A stretch of 40,178 bases of DNA, taken from positions 1 to 40,178 of the forward strand of contig JAMOVG010000212.1 in the NCBI GenBank assembly GCA_027061725.1, in the 5' to 3' direction. The notes under the pieces are model-generated. The model was not told the origin of the DNA. It ran no database searches and saw only the letters and a program-made list of their open reading frames with translations. Positions within the stretch are counted from its first letter, which is position 1, and the number at the start of each line of letters is the position of its first letter. This stretch comes from Desulfobacteraceae bacterium (GTDB lineage: Bacteria > Desulfobacterota > Desulfobacteria > Desulfobacterales > JALSRD01). The translations under genes were made by a program, and so were the position numbers. Of this stretch, positions 8,862 to 20,714 are shown piece by piece.

Positions 8862-9404
8862 GTGAAACGCAGACAGGGCCAAAAAGCCGGCGGCGGCGCG
8901 ACCGTCACCGAAAAACAGATCGCGGCCTTCGTGGAAACGGCCCGTTCACTGGGAAACGCCCTGTGCGAGGCCGAGGGAGTGGAACTGGTGCACGTGGAGT
9001 ACCAGCGCGAACCGGTGGGAAGGGTTCTGCGCCTGTATATCGACAAGCCGGGGGGGGTCACCCTGGACGACTGCGTGGCGGTCAGCCGCCAGATGGGCGA
9101 CCTGCTGGACATCCACCTGGATGTCGAGGTATCCTACCGGCTGGAAGTGTCATCGCCCGGCGAACAGCGGCCCCTGGGCCGGCGGGAGGATTTCACGCGC
9201 TTCGCCGGCAGACGGGTTGAGATCAGGGTCCGGCAGCCCGTCGGCAACCGCCGGAAGTTCAAAGGGACTCTGCTCGGCATGGACGGAGAAACCGTCAACA
9301 TGCTGGTGGACGGCAGCCCGGTCGCCATCCCCTTCGGGGAAATCAAGCGGGCGCGCCTGGGAAAACAAACGGAGAATAATAGGGATGTTCATCACAGACA
9401 TTAA
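8862..9404 (+). CDS. rimP: ribosome maturation factor RimP (GTG start proposed)
   Basis: EAEGVELVHVEYQREPVGRVLRLYIDKPGGVTLDDCVAVSRQMGDLLD...; start moved downstream of the terminator. Confidence 0.9.
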   Translation: MKRRQGQKAGGGATVTEKQIAAFVETARSLGNALCEAEGVELVHVEYQREPVGRVLRLYIDKPGGVTLDDCVAVSRQMGDLLDIHLDVEVSYRLEVSSPGEQRPLGRREDFTRFAGRRVEIRVRQPVGNRRKFKGTLLGMDGETVNMLVDGSPVAIPFGEIKRARLGKQTENNRDVHHRH

Positions 9405-10998
9405 ACGCGTTGTCGACCAGATCAGTCGTGACAAGGGCATCGACCGGGACGTACTTATCAGCGCCCTGGAAGAGGCGGTGAAATCGGCGGCCAAGAAGAA
9501 ATTCGGCAGCAAGATCGACATCGAGACCCAGTACAACGAGCGCACCGGGGAGATCGAGGTCTTCCAGTTTAAGGAGGTCACCGAAACGGTGACCGATCCG
9601 GAGATCGAGATCAGCCTCGAAGAGGGGCGCCGTCTGGACCCGGGATGCGAGATCGGCGACAGCCTGGGCACCAAAATGGACACCACCACCTTCGGTCGCA
9701 TCGCGGCCCAGTCCGCCAAGCAGGTGATCATCCAGAAGATGAAGGACGCCGAGCGCGACGCGGTCTATGCCAGCTTCATCGACCGCAAGGGCGAAATCAT
9801 CAACGGCATCGTGCAGCGTTTCGACCGCGGCGACATCATCGTCAACCTGGGCCCCACCGAGGGCATCGTGCCGGTGCGCGAACAGGTTCCCCGGGAAAAC
9901 TACCGCCGGGGCGACCGCATCAGGGCGCTGATCCTCGACATTCTCTACGAAACCCGCGGGCCGCAGATCGTGCTGTCCCGCACGCACCCCGACTTCATGG
10001 TGAACCTCTTCAAGACCGAGGTGCCGGAGATCAGCGAGGGCATCGTAACCATCATGGGCGCCGCCCGCGAACCCGGTGTGCGCGCCAAGATCGCCGTCTC
10101 CTCCAACGACTCGGACATCGACCCCGTGGGCGCCTGCGTGGGCATGAAGGGCTCGCGCGTCCAGAACGTGGTCCAGGAACTCAAGGGCGAGAAGATCGAC
10201 ATCATACCCTGGCACGTTGACCCGGCCAAGTTCGTGTGCAACGCCCTGGCCCCGGCCGAGATATCGCGGGTCATCATCGACGAGGAGAACAAGTCCATGG
10301 AGGTCATCGTGCCCGATGAGTTCCTGTCCATCGCCATCGGCAAACGTGGACAGAACGTGCGCCTGGCCTCGAAGCTGACCGGCTGGCACCTGGACGTCAA
10401 GAGCGAATCGCGCTACAGCGAGGATATGCAGAGCGGCTACGACTCGTTGGTGGCCATGGAGGGCATGACCGTCAGCCTGGCCGACGCCCTTTATGAAAGC
10501 GGCCTCTACTCGGCCGAAGAGGTCAGCCGCGCCTCGGTGGACGACCTGATGCAGATCCGCGGCATCGATGAAGAGACTGCGCTGCAGCTCATCGAGGCCG
10601 CCGAAAGGCAGCTGGCCGTCCAGGCCGCCGAGGCCGAACGCGAAGCCCTCGAGCTGGCCGCACGGGAAGCCGAAGAGGCCGAAGCCGCGGCAGCCGGGGA
10701 ATCCGCCGAGGCGGGGTCCGAAGAGGCCCAGGCAGCGGCCGGGGAAGAGACGCCGGACGAAGCCGAAGGGGACCAGGAAGCGGATCCGCCTGCCGCAGAG
10801 GACACCGCAGATGAGCCGGCCGGCGAAACGCCGCAGCAAGCGCCGACGGAAGACGCCGAAACCGCTGACGCGGCCGAAGCGCAGGCGACGGACGAGGGGG
10901 CCGAACCGGCGCCGGACGAGTCCCAGGAGCCGGCACCGTCACCGGCCGACGAGGAAAACAAGACGGATACCGCCCGGGACGTGGCGTCGTCCGAGTAA
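9385..10998 (+). CDS. nusA: transcription termination/antitermination protein NusA with a long acidic Ala/Glu-rich C-terminal tail
   Basis: [41 protein letters not shown]..., S1/KH domains ([28 protein letters not shown]); overlaps rimP. Confidence 0.96.
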   Translation: MFITDIKRVVDQISRDKGIDRDVLISALEEAVKSAAKKKFGSKIDIETQYNERTGEIEVFQFKEVTETVTDPEIEISLEEGRRLDPGCEIGDSLGTKMDTTTFGRIAAQSAKQVIIQKMKDAERDAVYASFIDRKGEIINGIVQRFDRGDIIVNLGPTEGIVPVREQVPRENYRRGDRIRALILDILYETRGPQIVLSRTHPDFMVNLFKTEVPEISEGIVTIMGAAREPGVRAKIAVSSNDSDIDPVGACVGMKGSRVQNVVQELKGEKIDIIPWHVDPAKFVCNALAPAEISRVIIDEENKSMEVIVPDEFLSIAIGKRGQNVRLASKLTGWHLDVKSESRYSEDMQSGYDSLVAMEGMTVSLADALYESGLYSAEEVSRASVDDLMQIRGIDEETALQLIEAAERQLAVQAAEAEREALELAAREAEEAEAAAAGESAEAGSEEAQAAAGEETPDEAEGDQEADPPAAEDTADEPAGETPQQAPTEDAETADAAEAQATDEGAEPAPDESQEPAPSPADEENKTDTARDVASSE

Positions 10999-11066
10999 GA
11001 CGGGATGAACGGCCGGGCAGCTTCCGGCGGAAAGACCGTTTCTAAATGCAGAAGCAAGGGGGATGA

Positions 11067-13859
11067 ATGGCAAAGATCAGGATATATGAACTTGCCAGAG
11101 ATTTTAACATGACCAACAAGGCGCTGCTGGAGAAAATCCGGGATCTCGACCTGCCGGTCAAGAGCCACATGAGCTCTCTGGACGAGGATGCCGTCGCCAA
11201 GATCAAGGCCCATATTTTCGGTGCCAAGGGCGAACAGGTCGAGGAAACCCGGGTGAAGCCGACGGTCATCCGTCGGCGCAGGAGGGTGGTCAGCAAGGAA
11301 CCGGAGGCACCGCCCGCGGACGAGGCGCCGGCCGAGGAAGCCGCGGCCGAAGCCCCCGCGGAAGAAACCGCCGTGGAGACGCAGCCGCCTGCCGCCGAGA
11401 CGGCCGAAGCGGAGGCCGCGGCCCCGGAAGAATCCCCCGCAACCGAGGAAGCGGCCGCCGAGCCGCCGGCCAAGGTCGTGAGAAAGCGGAAAGAGGCCGC
11501 CAGGATCATCAAGAAACCAGAGGCCCCCAAAGCGCCGGATCCGGAAGCGCCGCCCGCACCCGAAACCCCGGCAGAGGAGGCCGCGCCCGAAGCCCCCGTG
11601 GAGAAGGCGCCCGAGGCCCCCCAAGCCGAGGCCGCGCCGGCCGAAGAAAAGCCCGCCGGAGAAAAGCCCACCGAGGAGAAAACCGCCGAAAAGCCGGCCG
11701 AGGAGGCGCCGAAGGCCGAAAAAGCGCCCGAAGCCGAAAAGCCGGCCGAACCGGTAGTCAAGCCCATGGCCCGCATCAAGAAGCGGCTGGCCAAAAAGGA
11801 AACGCCGGCCAAGATCATCAAGCTGGGCCCGCCGCCGGAACTGCGTCGCGAGAGACCCGCCGCCACCGGCGTGCAGGGACCGCCAGCGGGAACCGGGGAC
11901 CGGGATGCCGGAAAGAAGGGCCGCAAGAAGGACAAGGATCGCAAGTTCTTCAAAAAGAAGATCTCCTTCCGCCGCAAAGCGGTGGTGGAAGGCGCCGACC
12001 TTTACAGCGGCGGCGGCCGCGGCCGCCGGGGCCGCAAGGGTGCCAAGGGCAAGGCCGCCTCGGCCACGGCCCAGAAGACCCAGATCACCACGGCCAAGGC
12101 CATCAAGCGCCGCATCAAGATTGACGAGACCATCGTGCTCTCAGATCTGGCCAAGCGCATGGGCATCAAGTCCAACGAGCTGATCATGAAGCTCATGGGC
12201 ATGGGCGTGATGGCCACCGTCAATCAGACCATCGATTTTGACACCGCCGCACTGGTGGCAGCCGAGTTCAACTACGAGCTCGAAAAGGCCGTCTTCGAGG
12301 AAGAGGCCGTGCTCAAGGTCCAGGAAGACGAACCCGGCAAGCTGGTGGCCCGCCCGCCGGTGGTGACCGTCATGGGCCACGTCGACCACGGCAAGACCTC
12401 CCTGCTGGACGTCATCCGCAAGACCCGCGTCACCCAGAGCGAGGCCGGCGGCATCACCCAACACATCGGCGCCTACAAGGTCGAAACCGACAAGGGCCAA
12501 ATCGTGTTCCTGGACACCCCGGGCCACGAGGCCTTCACCTCCATGCGTGCCCGGGGCGCCAGCGTGACGGACATCGTGGTGCTGGTGGTGGCCGCCGACG
12601 ACGGCGTGATGCCCCAGACCGTGGAGGCCATCAACCACGCCCGGGCCGCCGAGGTGCCCATCATTGTGGCCATCAACAAGATCGACAAGGCCAACGCCGA
12701 CCCCGAGCGCGTGCAGCGTGAGCTGGCCGAAAACGGGCTGACGCCCGAAGACTGGGGCGGCGACACCATTTTCGTCAAGGTGTCCGCCAAGCAGAACCAG
12801 GGCATCGACGAACTGCTGGAGATGATCATGCTGCAGGCCGAAATCCTGGAGCTCAAGGCCAACCCCGACAAACTGGCCTTCGGCCACGTGGTGGAGGCCA
12901 AGCTGGACTCCGGGCGCGGCCCGGTGGCCACCGTGCTCATCCAGGAGGGCACCCTGCACACCGGTGAACCCGTGGTGTGCGGCGTACACTACGGCAAGGT
13001 GCGCTCACTGATCAACGACCGCGGCGAGCGCATCGATTCGGCCGGCCCGGCAACCCCGGTGGAGATCCTGGGCCTGTCGGGCGTACCCCAGGCCGGCGAC
13101 GAACTCGTCGCCCTCAAGGACGAGAAGGACGCCAAGCAGGTCTCCGAGCACCGCCTGCAGAAGCAGCGCGCCAAGGAGCTGGCCAAGACCAGCCGCATGA
13201 GCTTGGACAAGCTCTTTGAGAAGATGAGCGAGGGCGACGTCAAGGATCTCAACATCATCCTCAAGGCCGACGTGCACGGCTCCATTGAGGCGCTGCGCGA
13301 CTCGCTGACCAAGCTGTCCAACGAGGAGGTGCGCATTAACATCGTGCATGCCGCCACGGGCACCATCACCGAGTCAGACGTCGCGCTGGCCGCGGTGTCG
13401 GACGCCATCATCATCGGCTTCAACGTGCGGCCCTCGCCCAAGGTGCAGGCCCTGGCCAATGACGAGCAGATCGACATGCGCTACTACAACGTCATCTACA
13501 ACGTCATCAAGGACGTCAAGGACGCCATCGTGGGCATGATGTCCTCCACGTTCGAGGAGCAGGTGCTGGGGCAGGCCGAGGTGCGCGAGGTTTTCCACGT
13601 GCCCAAGGTGGGCGCCATCGCCGGATGCTACGTGACCGACGGCAAGATCGAACGTGGCCGCCAGGTGCGCCTGCTGCGCGACGGCGTGGTCAGCTACGAG
13701 GGCAAGATCGCCTCGCTGCGCCGCTTCAAGGACGATGTCAAGGAGGTCCAGAGCGGCTACGAGTGCGGCATCGGCATCGAGAATTACAACGACATCAAGG
13801 TAGGCGACATCATCGAGTGCTTCTACCTGGAAGAAATCAAGCCGGAACTCAGGGAGTGA
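11067..13859 (+). CDS. infB: translation initiation factor IF-2
   Basis: [39 protein letters not shown]-domain; Ala/Glu/Pro-rich linker at the N-terminus. Confidence 0.98.
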   Translation: MAKIRIYELARDFNMTNKALLEKIRDLDLPVKSHMSSLDEDAVAKIKAHIFGAKGEQVEETRVKPTVIRRRRRVVSKEPEAPPADEAPAEEAAAEAPAEETAVETQPPAAETAEAEAAAPEESPATEEAAAEPPAKVVRKRKEAARIIKKPEAPKAPDPEAPPAPETPAEEAAPEAPVEKAPEAPQAEAAPAEEKPAGEKPTEEKTAEKPAEEAPKAEKAPEAEKPAEPVVKPMARIKKRLAKKETPAKIIKLGPPPELRRERPAATGVQGPPAGTGDRDAGKKGRKKDKDRKFFKKKISFRRKAVVEGADLYSGGGRGRRGRKGAKGKAASATAQKTQITTAKAIKRRIKIDETIVLSDLAKRMGIKSNELIMKLMGMGVMATVNQTIDFDTAALVAAEFNYELEKAVFEEEAVLKVQEDEPGKLVARPPVVTVMGHVDHGKTSLLDVIRKTRVTQSEAGGITQHIGAYKVETDKGQIVFLDTPGHEAFTSMRARGASVTDIVVLVVAADDGVMPQTVEAINHARAAEVPIIVAINKIDKANADPERVQRELAENGLTPEDWGGDTIFVKVSAKQNQGIDELLEMIMLQAEILELKANPDKLAFGHVVEAKLDSGRGPVATVLIQEGTLHTGEPVVCGVHYGKVRSLINDRGERIDSAGPATPVEILGLSGVPQAGDELVALKDEKDAKQVSEHRLQKQRAKELAKTSRMSLDKLFEKMSEGDVKDLNIILKADVHGSIEALRDSLTKLSNEEVRINIVHAATGTITESDVALAAVSDAIIIGFNVRPSPKVQALANDEQIDMRYYNVIYNVIKDVKDAIVGMMSSTFEEQVLGQAEVREVFHVPKVGAIAGCYVTDGKIERGRQVRLLRDGVVSYEGKIASLRRFKDDVKEVQSGYECGIGIENYNDIKVGDIIECFYLEEIKPELRE

Positions 13860-13909
13860 GGCGCCTGTTCACCGGTCAGCGGTGAACGGGGCCGGCCCCG
13901 ACAACGGGA

Positions 13910-14209
13910 GTGGAACACGACATGGTGGTAGGCATCGGCATTTTGACCTTCAGGCTGCACGACTGCCGCTCGCTCAAGGGAAAGCGCCGCGTGGTCAAGG
14001 CCCTGATCGCCCTGATCCGCAACCACTTCAACGCCTCGGTGGCCGAAGTGGGCGACAACGACGTTCACCAGCGTATCCAGGTGGGATTCTCGCTGGTGGG
14101 CAACGACGGCGGCGTGGTGAACTCCAAGATGGACAAGCTGCTGAACCTGGCCGACGACTTCGCCGAGGCGGAGATCATCGACAGTGAAATGGAACTGATG
14201 CATTTATGA
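13910..14209 (+). CDS. DUF503/YlxP-family protein
   Basis: MVVGIGILTFRLHDCRSLKGKRRVVKALIALIRNHFNASVAEVGDND; infB-rbfA synteny. Confidence 0.9.
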   Translation: MEHDMVVGIGILTFRLHDCRSLKGKRRVVKALIALIRNHFNASVAEVGDNDVHQRIQVGFSLVGNDGGVVNSKMDKLLNLADDFAEAEIIDSEMELMHL

Positions 14210-14586
14210 AACCTTTTGCCCGATCAGATCGGGTCGGCGGACAGATCCAGAAACTCATCTCGGAGCTGCTGCAGAAGACCCTCAACGACCCGCGGCTGGA
14301 AATGGCCACCATCACCACCGTGCGCCTGACATCCGACCTGCGGATGGCCCGGGTCTATTTCACGGTGACCGGCGGCCTGGAAAACCGCGACGAGGCCGCC
14401 CGCGGGTTCCGCTGCGCCACGGGCTACATCAAGCGCAGCCTTGCCCCCCGGCTGGGACTGCGGTATATGCCGGATCTTAAATTTTTCTACGACGAGACCT
14501 TCGAATACGGAACGCACATCAACCAGGTACTGAAATCGCTGAACATAGACGATGAAATCGACCCTGATGCACCTGAAGTCGTGTAG
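14206..14586 (+). CDS. rbfA: 30S ribosome-binding factor A
   Basis: RVGGQIQKLISELLQKTLNDPRLEMATITTVRLTSDLRMARVYFTV. Confidence 0.96.
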   Translation: MKPFARSDRVGGQIQKLISELLQKTLNDPRLEMATITTVRLTSDLRMARVYFTVTGGLENRDEAARGFRCATGYIKRSLAPRLGLRYMPDLKFFYDETFEYGTHINQVLKSLNIDDEIDPDAPEVV

Positions 14587-15526
14587 GCGCGCACTGGTGG
14601 CCTCGCATGTCAACCCCGACGGAGACGCCATCGGCTCTCTGATCGCCATGGGCTTGGCCCTGAAGTCTTTGGGCAAAGAGGTCACCATGTACAACGAAAG
14701 CGCGATCCCGGCGGTCTACCAGTTCCTGCCGGCCATCGACCGCATCGTCAGCCGGGTGGCGGATTTTTCGGCCTACGACACGGCCGTGATCCTCGACTGC
14801 GGCAACCTGGATCGCGTCGGCGAGGCCGGCTCCGCCATCGGGGCCATCGGGACAGTGGTCAACATCGACCACCACGTTACCAACAACGGTTTCGGAGACC
14901 TGCAGTACGTCGACACCGAGGCCTGCGCCAGCGCCGAACTCGTCTATCGGCTGATCCATGAGCTGGGCGTGACCATCAGCGAGGCCATGGCCTGGTCCCT
15001 GTATACCGGCATCCTGACGGATACCGGTTCGTTTCGCTTCTCCAACACCAACCGGGCCGCCTTCGCCATCAGCGAAGAGATGCTGACCATCGGGGTGGAT
15101 CCCTGGATGGTGGCCCAGTACGTCTACGGCACCTATTCGCTGGGACGCATCAAGCTGCTCAACCTGGCGCTGGACACTATCGAGCTGGCCCACGACGGCA
15201 AGGTGTCGCTGATGACCGTGACCCGCAAAATGCTGGAGAAAACCGGAACCCGCCCGGAAGACGCCGACGGCATGATCAACTACGCCCGCGGCATCGAGGA
15301 CGTACGCCTGGCGGTGCTCATCCAGCAGAACGGAAACGGTGGGCCCGCCGCCAACGGCAACGGCCCCTATCATGTCAGCCTGCGCTCCGACGGCTCGGTG
15401 GACGCCGCGGCTATCGCCGCGGCCTTCGGCGGCGGCGGCCACGCCAGCGCCGCCGGTTTCAACGTGGAGGCCGTGAGCCTGGCCGAACTCAAGGCCAGGA
15501 TTCTGGAGCTGGCCACGGATCTTTGA
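14552..15526 (+). CDS. DHH/DHHA1 phosphoesterase, NrnA-like oligoribonuclease/pAp phosphatase
   Basis: ASHVNPDGDAIGS, NIDHHVTNN, FGGGGHASAAGF motifs; overlaps rbfA. Confidence 0.93.
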   Translation: MKSTLMHLKSCRRALVASHVNPDGDAIGSLIAMGLALKSLGKEVTMYNESAIPAVYQFLPAIDRIVSRVADFSAYDTAVILDCGNLDRVGEAGSAIGAIGTVVNIDHHVTNNGFGDLQYVDTEACASAELVYRLIHELGVTISEAMAWSLYTGILTDTGSFRFSNTNRAAFAISEEMLTIGVDPWMVAQYVYGTYSLGRIKLLNLALDTIELAHDGKVSLMTVTRKMLEKTGTRPEDADGMINYARGIEDVRLAVLIQQNGNGGPAANGNGPYHVSLRSDGSVDAAAIAAAFGGGGHASAAGFNVEAVSLAELKARILELATDL

Positions 15527-15537
15527 TATTTTGATGT

Positions 15538-16464
15538 ATGGGTGACAACAGGCCAGACGGTTTCCTGATCGTCGACAAACCCGCCGGTATCAGTTCGGCC
15601 GGCGTGGTGGCGGCCGTCAAGCGCACGACAGGCGTCCGCAAGGCCGGTCACACCGGCACACTGGACCCTTTCGCCACCGGGGTCCTGGTGTGCTGCCTGA
15701 ACCGGGCCGCGCGGCTGTCGCGCTTCTTCTTGGACGGCAGCAAACGCTACGACGCCGAAATCCGCCTGGGAACCGAAACCGACACCCAGGACCTCACCGG
15801 CCGGGTTACGGCCGAGATGCCCTGGGACGGCGTGAACGAAGCGCAGATCCGGGCCTGTGCGGCGCGCTTCGAGGGCTGGATCGAGCAACTGCCGCCGGTC
15901 TACTCGGCACTCAAGCACCGCGGAAAACCGCTTTACCGGCTGGCCCGCGAGGGCGTTGCTGTGCAGAAGCCGCCGCGGCGCATCCGGATCTACGCCATCC
16001 GCATCGTACAGATCGACCTGCCGCGCATCCGCATGCAGGTGCACTGCTCGGCAGGCACCTACATCCGGACCCTGGCCGCCGACATGGCCCGTGCCCTGGG
16101 CACCTGCGGGCACCTGTCCGCGCTGCGGCGCACGGCCAGCAGCCACTTCGATCTGTCCATGGCGGTGGCGCTGGACGACCTGCCGGAGCTGGTGCGCGAG
16201 GGTGCGCTGGAGCGGCACGTGATTTCCATGGCCGAGGCCCTGCGGGATTTTCCGTCGGCCGGGGCCGACGCGCCGCTGGCGGAAAAAATCCGCCACGGCC
16301 GGCCTGTTTACGAAAAAGACCTGGCAATCGCTGGTATCGACACCGGCCGCCGGTCCCACCCTTACATCAAGGTTGTCGATCGCAGCAGCGGTGACCTGCT
16401 GGCGGTGCTGGAAACGCCGGCAAGGGGCAAACCCTACGGTTATTGTTGCGTTTTCGCCGGTTAA
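15538..16464 (+). CDS. truB: tRNA pseudouridine(55) synthase
   Basis: GFLIVDKPAGISSAGVV...KAGHTGTLDPFATGVLVCC. Confidence 0.97.
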   Translation: MGDNRPDGFLIVDKPAGISSAGVVAAVKRTTGVRKAGHTGTLDPFATGVLVCCLNRAARLSRFFLDGSKRYDAEIRLGTETDTQDLTGRVTAEMPWDGVNEAQIRACAARFEGWIEQLPPVYSALKHRGKPLYRLAREGVAVQKPPRRIRIYAIRIVQIDLPRIRMQVHCSAGTYIRTLAADMARALGTCGHLSALRRTASSHFDLSMAVALDDLPELVREGALERHVISMAEALRDFPSAGADAPLAEKIRHGRPVYEKDLAIAGIDTGRRSHPYIKVVDRSSGDLLAVLETPARGKPYGYCCVFAG

Positions 16465-16557
16465 GCCATAGACTCGACCGGAAACGCCGCCGCCGCGGCT
16501 GCGGAAACGGTTCCAGCAAGAGGACGCATCACACCGAATACAGGAGGCTTAGAGAAA

Positions 16558-16827
16558 TTGGTTTTTTCAACGGAAGACAAAAAGAAACTGATCGAAAAGT
16601 TCAGGCTGCACGAGAGCGATACGGGATCACCGGAAGTCCAGGTGGCCCTGCTGAGCCACCGGATCGCCTACCTGACCGAGCATCTCAAGGTGCACAAGAA
16701 GGACCACCACTCCCGCCGGGGGCTGCTGATCCTGGTCGGCCGTCGCCGACGCCTGCTGAACTACGTAAAAAACAAGGACGTAAAACGTTATCGTGCCATC
16801 ATCGAGGCACTGGGATTGAGAAGGTAA
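16558..16827 (+). CDS. rpsO: 30S ribosomal protein S15 (TTG start)
   Basis: [49 protein letters not shown]. Confidence 0.97.
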   Translation: MVFSTEDKKKLIEKFRLHESDTGSPEVQVALLSHRIAYLTEHLKVHKKDHHSRRGLLILVGRRRRLLNYVKNKDVKRYRAIIEALGLRR

Positions 16828-16920
16828 GGACCTTTTCTCCCGCACTAACCGGATGGGCGCCGCCACGGGTGCGCGCTGCAGCCCGGTCGTTATTCATTAC
16901 CTCAGGAAGTTGATATTATT

Positions 16921-19020
16921 ATGGAACACACATTCAAGACCCAAATTGGCACAAAAGAGCTTTCCATCCAGACCGGCAAGGTCGCCAAGCAGGCCTCCGG
17001 CTCGGTGGTCGTGCAGTACGGCGAAACCGTTGTGCTCGTATCGGTGGTTTCCACCCACGACGAGCGCAACGTCGATTTTCTGCCTCTTACGGTGGAATAC
17101 CAGGAAAAGATCTACGCGGCCGGGCGCATTCCCGGCAACTATTTCCGGCGTGAGATCGGGCGCCCCAGCGAAAAGGAAACCCTCACGGCGCGCCTCATCG
17201 ACCGGCCCATCCGGCCGCTTTTTCCCAAGGGCTACCGTTTCGAGACTCAGGTGATCGCCACCGTGCTGTCGATGGACCAGGAAAACGACCCCGACACCCT
17301 GGCCATGCTGGGGGCCTCGGCGGCCCTGGAAATTTCGGACGTACCCTTCGCCGGCCCCATCGCCAGCGTGCGTGTGGGCCGCATCGACGGGGAGCTGATC
17401 GTCAACCCCACCCTGGCCCAGCAGGAAGAGAGCGACATTAACATTATTGTGGCCGGCTCCAAAACGGGCGTGGTGATGGTGGAAGGCGGCGCCGATGTGG
17501 TGGGCGAAAAAGACATGCTGGAGGCCATTTTCTTCGGTCACCGCGAACTGCAGCCGCTCATCGAGCTGCAGGAAAAGCTCAGGGAAGCCGCCGGAAAGCC
17601 CAAGCGCGAATTCCTGCCGCCGGAAAAGGATCCCGCGCTGGTGGAAAAGCTGTCCGCCGAAGCCACTGACGCCATCCGCGAGGCTGTGCTGACGCCGGCC
17701 AAGGTGGAGCGCAACGCCAAGCTGCGCGAGGTCAAGGCCCAGATTTTCGAAAACCTGGGCGAGGACTACGCCGAGCGCAAGGGGGAAGTCTACGAGATCC
17801 TCGGCGATATCCAGAAAGACGTCTGCCGCCGGTTGATCCTGGAGGAGGAGCGTCGCATCGACGGCCGCCGCTTCGACGAAATCCGGCCCATCAGCTGCGA
17901 GGTCGGCGTGCTGCCGCGGCCCCACGGCAGCGGCCTGTTCACCCGCGGCGAGACCCAGGTGCTGGGCGTGCTGACCCTGGGATCCGGTCAGGATGAGCAG
18001 CGCGTCGAGACCCTCAGCGGTGAGGAGTTCCGGCCTTTCATGCTGCACTACAACTTCCCGCCCTTCTCGGTGGGTGAGGCGCGCCGCATCGGCGGCCCCA
18101 GCCGCCGCGACATCGGCCACGGCGGTCTGTCCACGCGCGCCATCGAAAAGGTGCTGCCGGACAAGGAGGTCTTCGATTACACCATCCGCATCGTCTCCGA
18201 GGTGCTGGAGTCCAACGGTTCGTCCTCCATGGGCACGGTCTGCTCCGGAATCCTGGCCCTCATGGACGGCGGTGTCCCCATTAAGGCGCCGGTAGCCGGC
18301 ATTGCCATGGGGCTGGTGCAGGAAGGCGACAAGGTGGTGGTGCTTTCTGACATCCTGGGTGACGAGGACCACACCGGTGACATGGACTTTAAGGTGGCCG
18401 GCACGGCGGAGGGCATCACCGCCCTGCAGATGGACATCAAGATCCACGAGCTGCCGCGCGACATCCTGGAAAAGGCCCTGGCGCAGGCCCGCGAGGGGCG
18501 CCTCTTCATCCTGGACCGCATGCTCGAGGCCATCGGCAAGCCCCGCAGGGAAGTATCGCCCTATGCGCCGTCCATCGTGACGGTCAACATCAAGCCGGAC
18601 AAGATCGGCGACGTCATCGGCACCGGCGGCAAGGTGGTGCGCGCCATTCAGAGCGAGACCAACACGCGCATCGAGATCGACGACAGCGGCCTGGTCAAGA
18701 TCGCGGCCTTTTCCAAGGAAGAGGGCGAGAAGGCCAAGAAGATGGTGGAAGACATCACCCAGGAGCCGGAAATCGGCGCGGTTTACGAGGGCAAGGTGGT
18801 CAAGATTACCGACTTCGGCGCCTTTGTCGAGATCCTGCCCGGCACCGACGGACTGGTGCACATTTCGCAGCTGGCCCCCCAGCGGGTTACCAAGGTGTCG
18901 GACATCGTCAAAGAAGGCGACCGCATCAAGGTCAAGGTGCTGGAGATCTCGCGTGACGGCAAGATCCGCCTGAGCCGCAAGGCCCTGATGGAAAAAGGCC
19001 ATGGCTCCCGCCGTAAATAA
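16921..19020 (+). CDS. pnp: polyribonucleotide nucleotidyltransferase
   Basis: Two RNase PH domains plus KH and S1; [22 protein letters not shown]; follows rpsO. Confidence 0.98.
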   Translation: MEHTFKTQIGTKELSIQTGKVAKQASGSVVVQYGETVVLVSVVSTHDERNVDFLPLTVEYQEKIYAAGRIPGNYFRREIGRPSEKETLTARLIDRPIRPLFPKGYRFETQVIATVLSMDQENDPDTLAMLGASAALEISDVPFAGPIASVRVGRIDGELIVNPTLAQQEESDINIIVAGSKTGVVMVEGGADVVGEKDMLEAIFFGHRELQPLIELQEKLREAAGKPKREFLPPEKDPALVEKLSAEATDAIREAVLTPAKVERNAKLREVKAQIFENLGEDYAERKGEVYEILGDIQKDVCRRLILEEERRIDGRRFDEIRPISCEVGVLPRPHGSGLFTRGETQVLGVLTLGSGQDEQRVETLSGEEFRPFMLHYNFPPFSVGEARRIGGPSRRDIGHGGLSTRAIEKVLPDKEVFDYTIRIVSEVLESNGSSSMGTVCSGILALMDGGVPIKAPVAGIAMGLVQEGDKVVVLSDILGDEDHTGDMDFKVAGTAEGITALQMDIKIHELPRDILEKALAQAREGRLFILDRMLEAIGKPRREVSPYAPSIVTVNIKPDKIGDVIGTGGKVVRAIQSETNTRIEIDDSGLVKIAAFSKEEGEKAKKMVEDITQEPEIGAVYEGKVVKITDFGAFVEILPGTDGLVHISQLAPQRVTKVSDIVKEGDRIKVKVLEISRDGKIRLSRKALMEKGHGSRRK

Positions 19021-20260
19021 AACGGTACTTGACAACGGCGTCCGCATTCTCACCGAGGCCATGCCCCACAGCCGGTCGGTTTCCATGGGGGTCTGGGTGA
19101 ATGTGGGTGCCCGCGATGAAAGCGAGGCCGAACAGGGGCTCTCGCATTTCATCGAGCACATGATTTTCAAGGGCACGCGCAAGCGCAGCGCCTTTGACAT
19201 CGCCAAGGAGTTCGACGCCATCGGGGGCTACACCAACGCCTTCACCGGCATGGAGAACACCTGCTACCACGCCAAGGTCCTGGACAGCCACCTGGAAACC
19301 ATGGTGGACATCCTGTCGGACATCTTTCTCAACTCGGTGTTCGACGAGGAGGAGGTGGAACGCGAGCGGGCGGTCATCTGCCAGGAGATCGGCATGCTGG
19401 AAGACAGCCCCGACGAGTACCTGCACCTGCTGGCCGGCCGCACCTGGTGGGGCGATCACCCCCTCGGCCGCCCGGTGATGGGAACGCGCGAAAACATCCT
19501 GGGTTTCAGCGCCGGGCAGATCCGGGCCTTCTTCCGGCGCCTTTACCAGCCCGGGCGCATCATCGTCTCGGCCGCCGGCCACCTGGACCACGACCGTTTC
19601 GTGGACCTAGTGGCCCCGCTTTTTGGAACCATCGAAAACGGCGGGCACTTTCCGCGGCGGCAGCCGGCCCGGGGCCGGGCGCGGGTGGAGCTGTGCCCCC
19701 GCGACCTGGAGCAGACCCACCTGTGCGTGGCCACGCGGGGGCTGCCCATTGCCGACCCGCAGCGCTACGCCTTCTCGCTGATGAGCGCCATCCTTGGCGG
19801 CAACATGAGTTCGCGCCTGTTCCAGGAGATCCGCGAACGCCGCGGCCTGGCCTACTCGGTTTACTCCTTCGCGCACGCTTACGTGGACAGCGGCATGAGC
19901 GGCGCCTGCGCCGGGGTCGAACCGCGCAACGCGCAGGAATCCGTGCAACTGATCATCGAGGCCCTGCGCGCCCTGTGCGAAGCACCGGTGGGCGATGACG
20001 AGCTGCGCGACGCCAAGGAGTACACCAAGGGCAGCCTGCTGTTGGCCGCCGAGAGCAACGACAACCAGATGGTGCGCCTGGCCCAGAACGAATTTCACTT
20101 CGGCCGGCAGGTTCCGCTGGATGAGGTGGTGGCCGAAATCGAATCCGTCACCGCCAGGGATATCCAGCATCTGGCCGGCCACCTGTTCCAGCCAGGCGAA
20201 ACCGCCCTGACCGTGATCGGTCCGGTTCCCGACGCCCACCGGTTCGAGAGCCTTGTCTGA
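19001..20260 (+). CDS. M16-family zinc metallopeptidase
   Basis: [11 protein letters not shown] (HxxEH inverted zinc motif); overlaps the pnp end. Confidence 0.95.
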   Translation: MAPAVNKTVLDNGVRILTEAMPHSRSVSMGVWVNVGARDESEAEQGLSHFIEHMIFKGTRKRSAFDIAKEFDAIGGYTNAFTGMENTCYHAKVLDSHLETMVDILSDIFLNSVFDEEEVERERAVICQEIGMLEDSPDEYLHLLAGRTWWGDHPLGRPVMGTRENILGFSAGQIRAFFRRLYQPGRIIVSAAGHLDHDRFVDLVAPLFGTIENGGHFPRRQPARGRARVELCPRDLEQTHLCVATRGLPIADPQRYAFSLMSAILGGNMSSRLFQEIRERRGLAYSVYSFAHAYVDSGMSGACAGVEPRNAQESVQLIIEALRALCEAPVGDDELRDAKEYTKGSLLLAAESNDNQMVRLAQNEFHFGRQVPLDEVVAEIESVTARDIQHLAGHLFQPGETALTVIGPVPDAHRFESLV

Positions 20261-20714
20261 TCGGCCCGTCATAAGGATTCGCCGCCTGAACCCGGCGACC
20301 GACGCCGACATCCCCCTGCCGCGCTACATGACGGCCCATGCGGCCGGCATGGACCTGCACGCCGCGCTTGAAACCGACCTGACCCTGCCCCCCGGGGAAA
20401 TTGCACTGATCCCCACCGGTTTTGCCGTGGCCATTCCCGAGGGTTTCGAGGGGCAGATCCGCCCCCGCAGCGGACTGGCGGTCCGGCACGGCATCGGGCT
20501 GATCAACGCACCGGGCACCATCGACGCCGACTACCGCGGCGAAATTCGCGTGGCCGTCATCAACCTGGGGAGAAAACCCTACACTTTCAGACGCGGTCAG
20601 CGCATCGCCCAGATGGTCATCCAGCAGGTCTGCCGGGCGACTTTCGCGGAGGTGGAGCAGCTGCCGCCAACCGACCGCGGTGACGGCGGTTTCGGCCACA
20701 CCGGGGATACATGA
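20253..20714 (+). CDS. dut: dUTP diphosphatase
   Basis: [46 protein letters not shown] motifs. Confidence 0.97.
   Translation: MSDRPVIRIRRLNPATDADIPLPRYMTAHAAGMDLHAALETDLTLPPGEIALIPTGFAVAIPEGFEGQIRPRSGLAVRHGIGLINAPGTIDADYRGEIRVAVINLGRKPYTFRRGQRIAQMVIQQVCRATFAEVEQLPPTDRGDGGFGHTGDT

Noticed and set aside
11290-11770. Repeat-like GAGGCCGCCGAAGCC-rich DNA in infB
   Set aside because: Codes for the common Ala/Glu/Pro-rich linker of IF-2; not a mobile or CRISPR repeat.
16897-19221. 774-aa minus-strand ORF antisense to pnp and the M16 peptidase
   Set aside because: Mirror-frame artefact of codon bias; no domain signature and the sense genes are certain.
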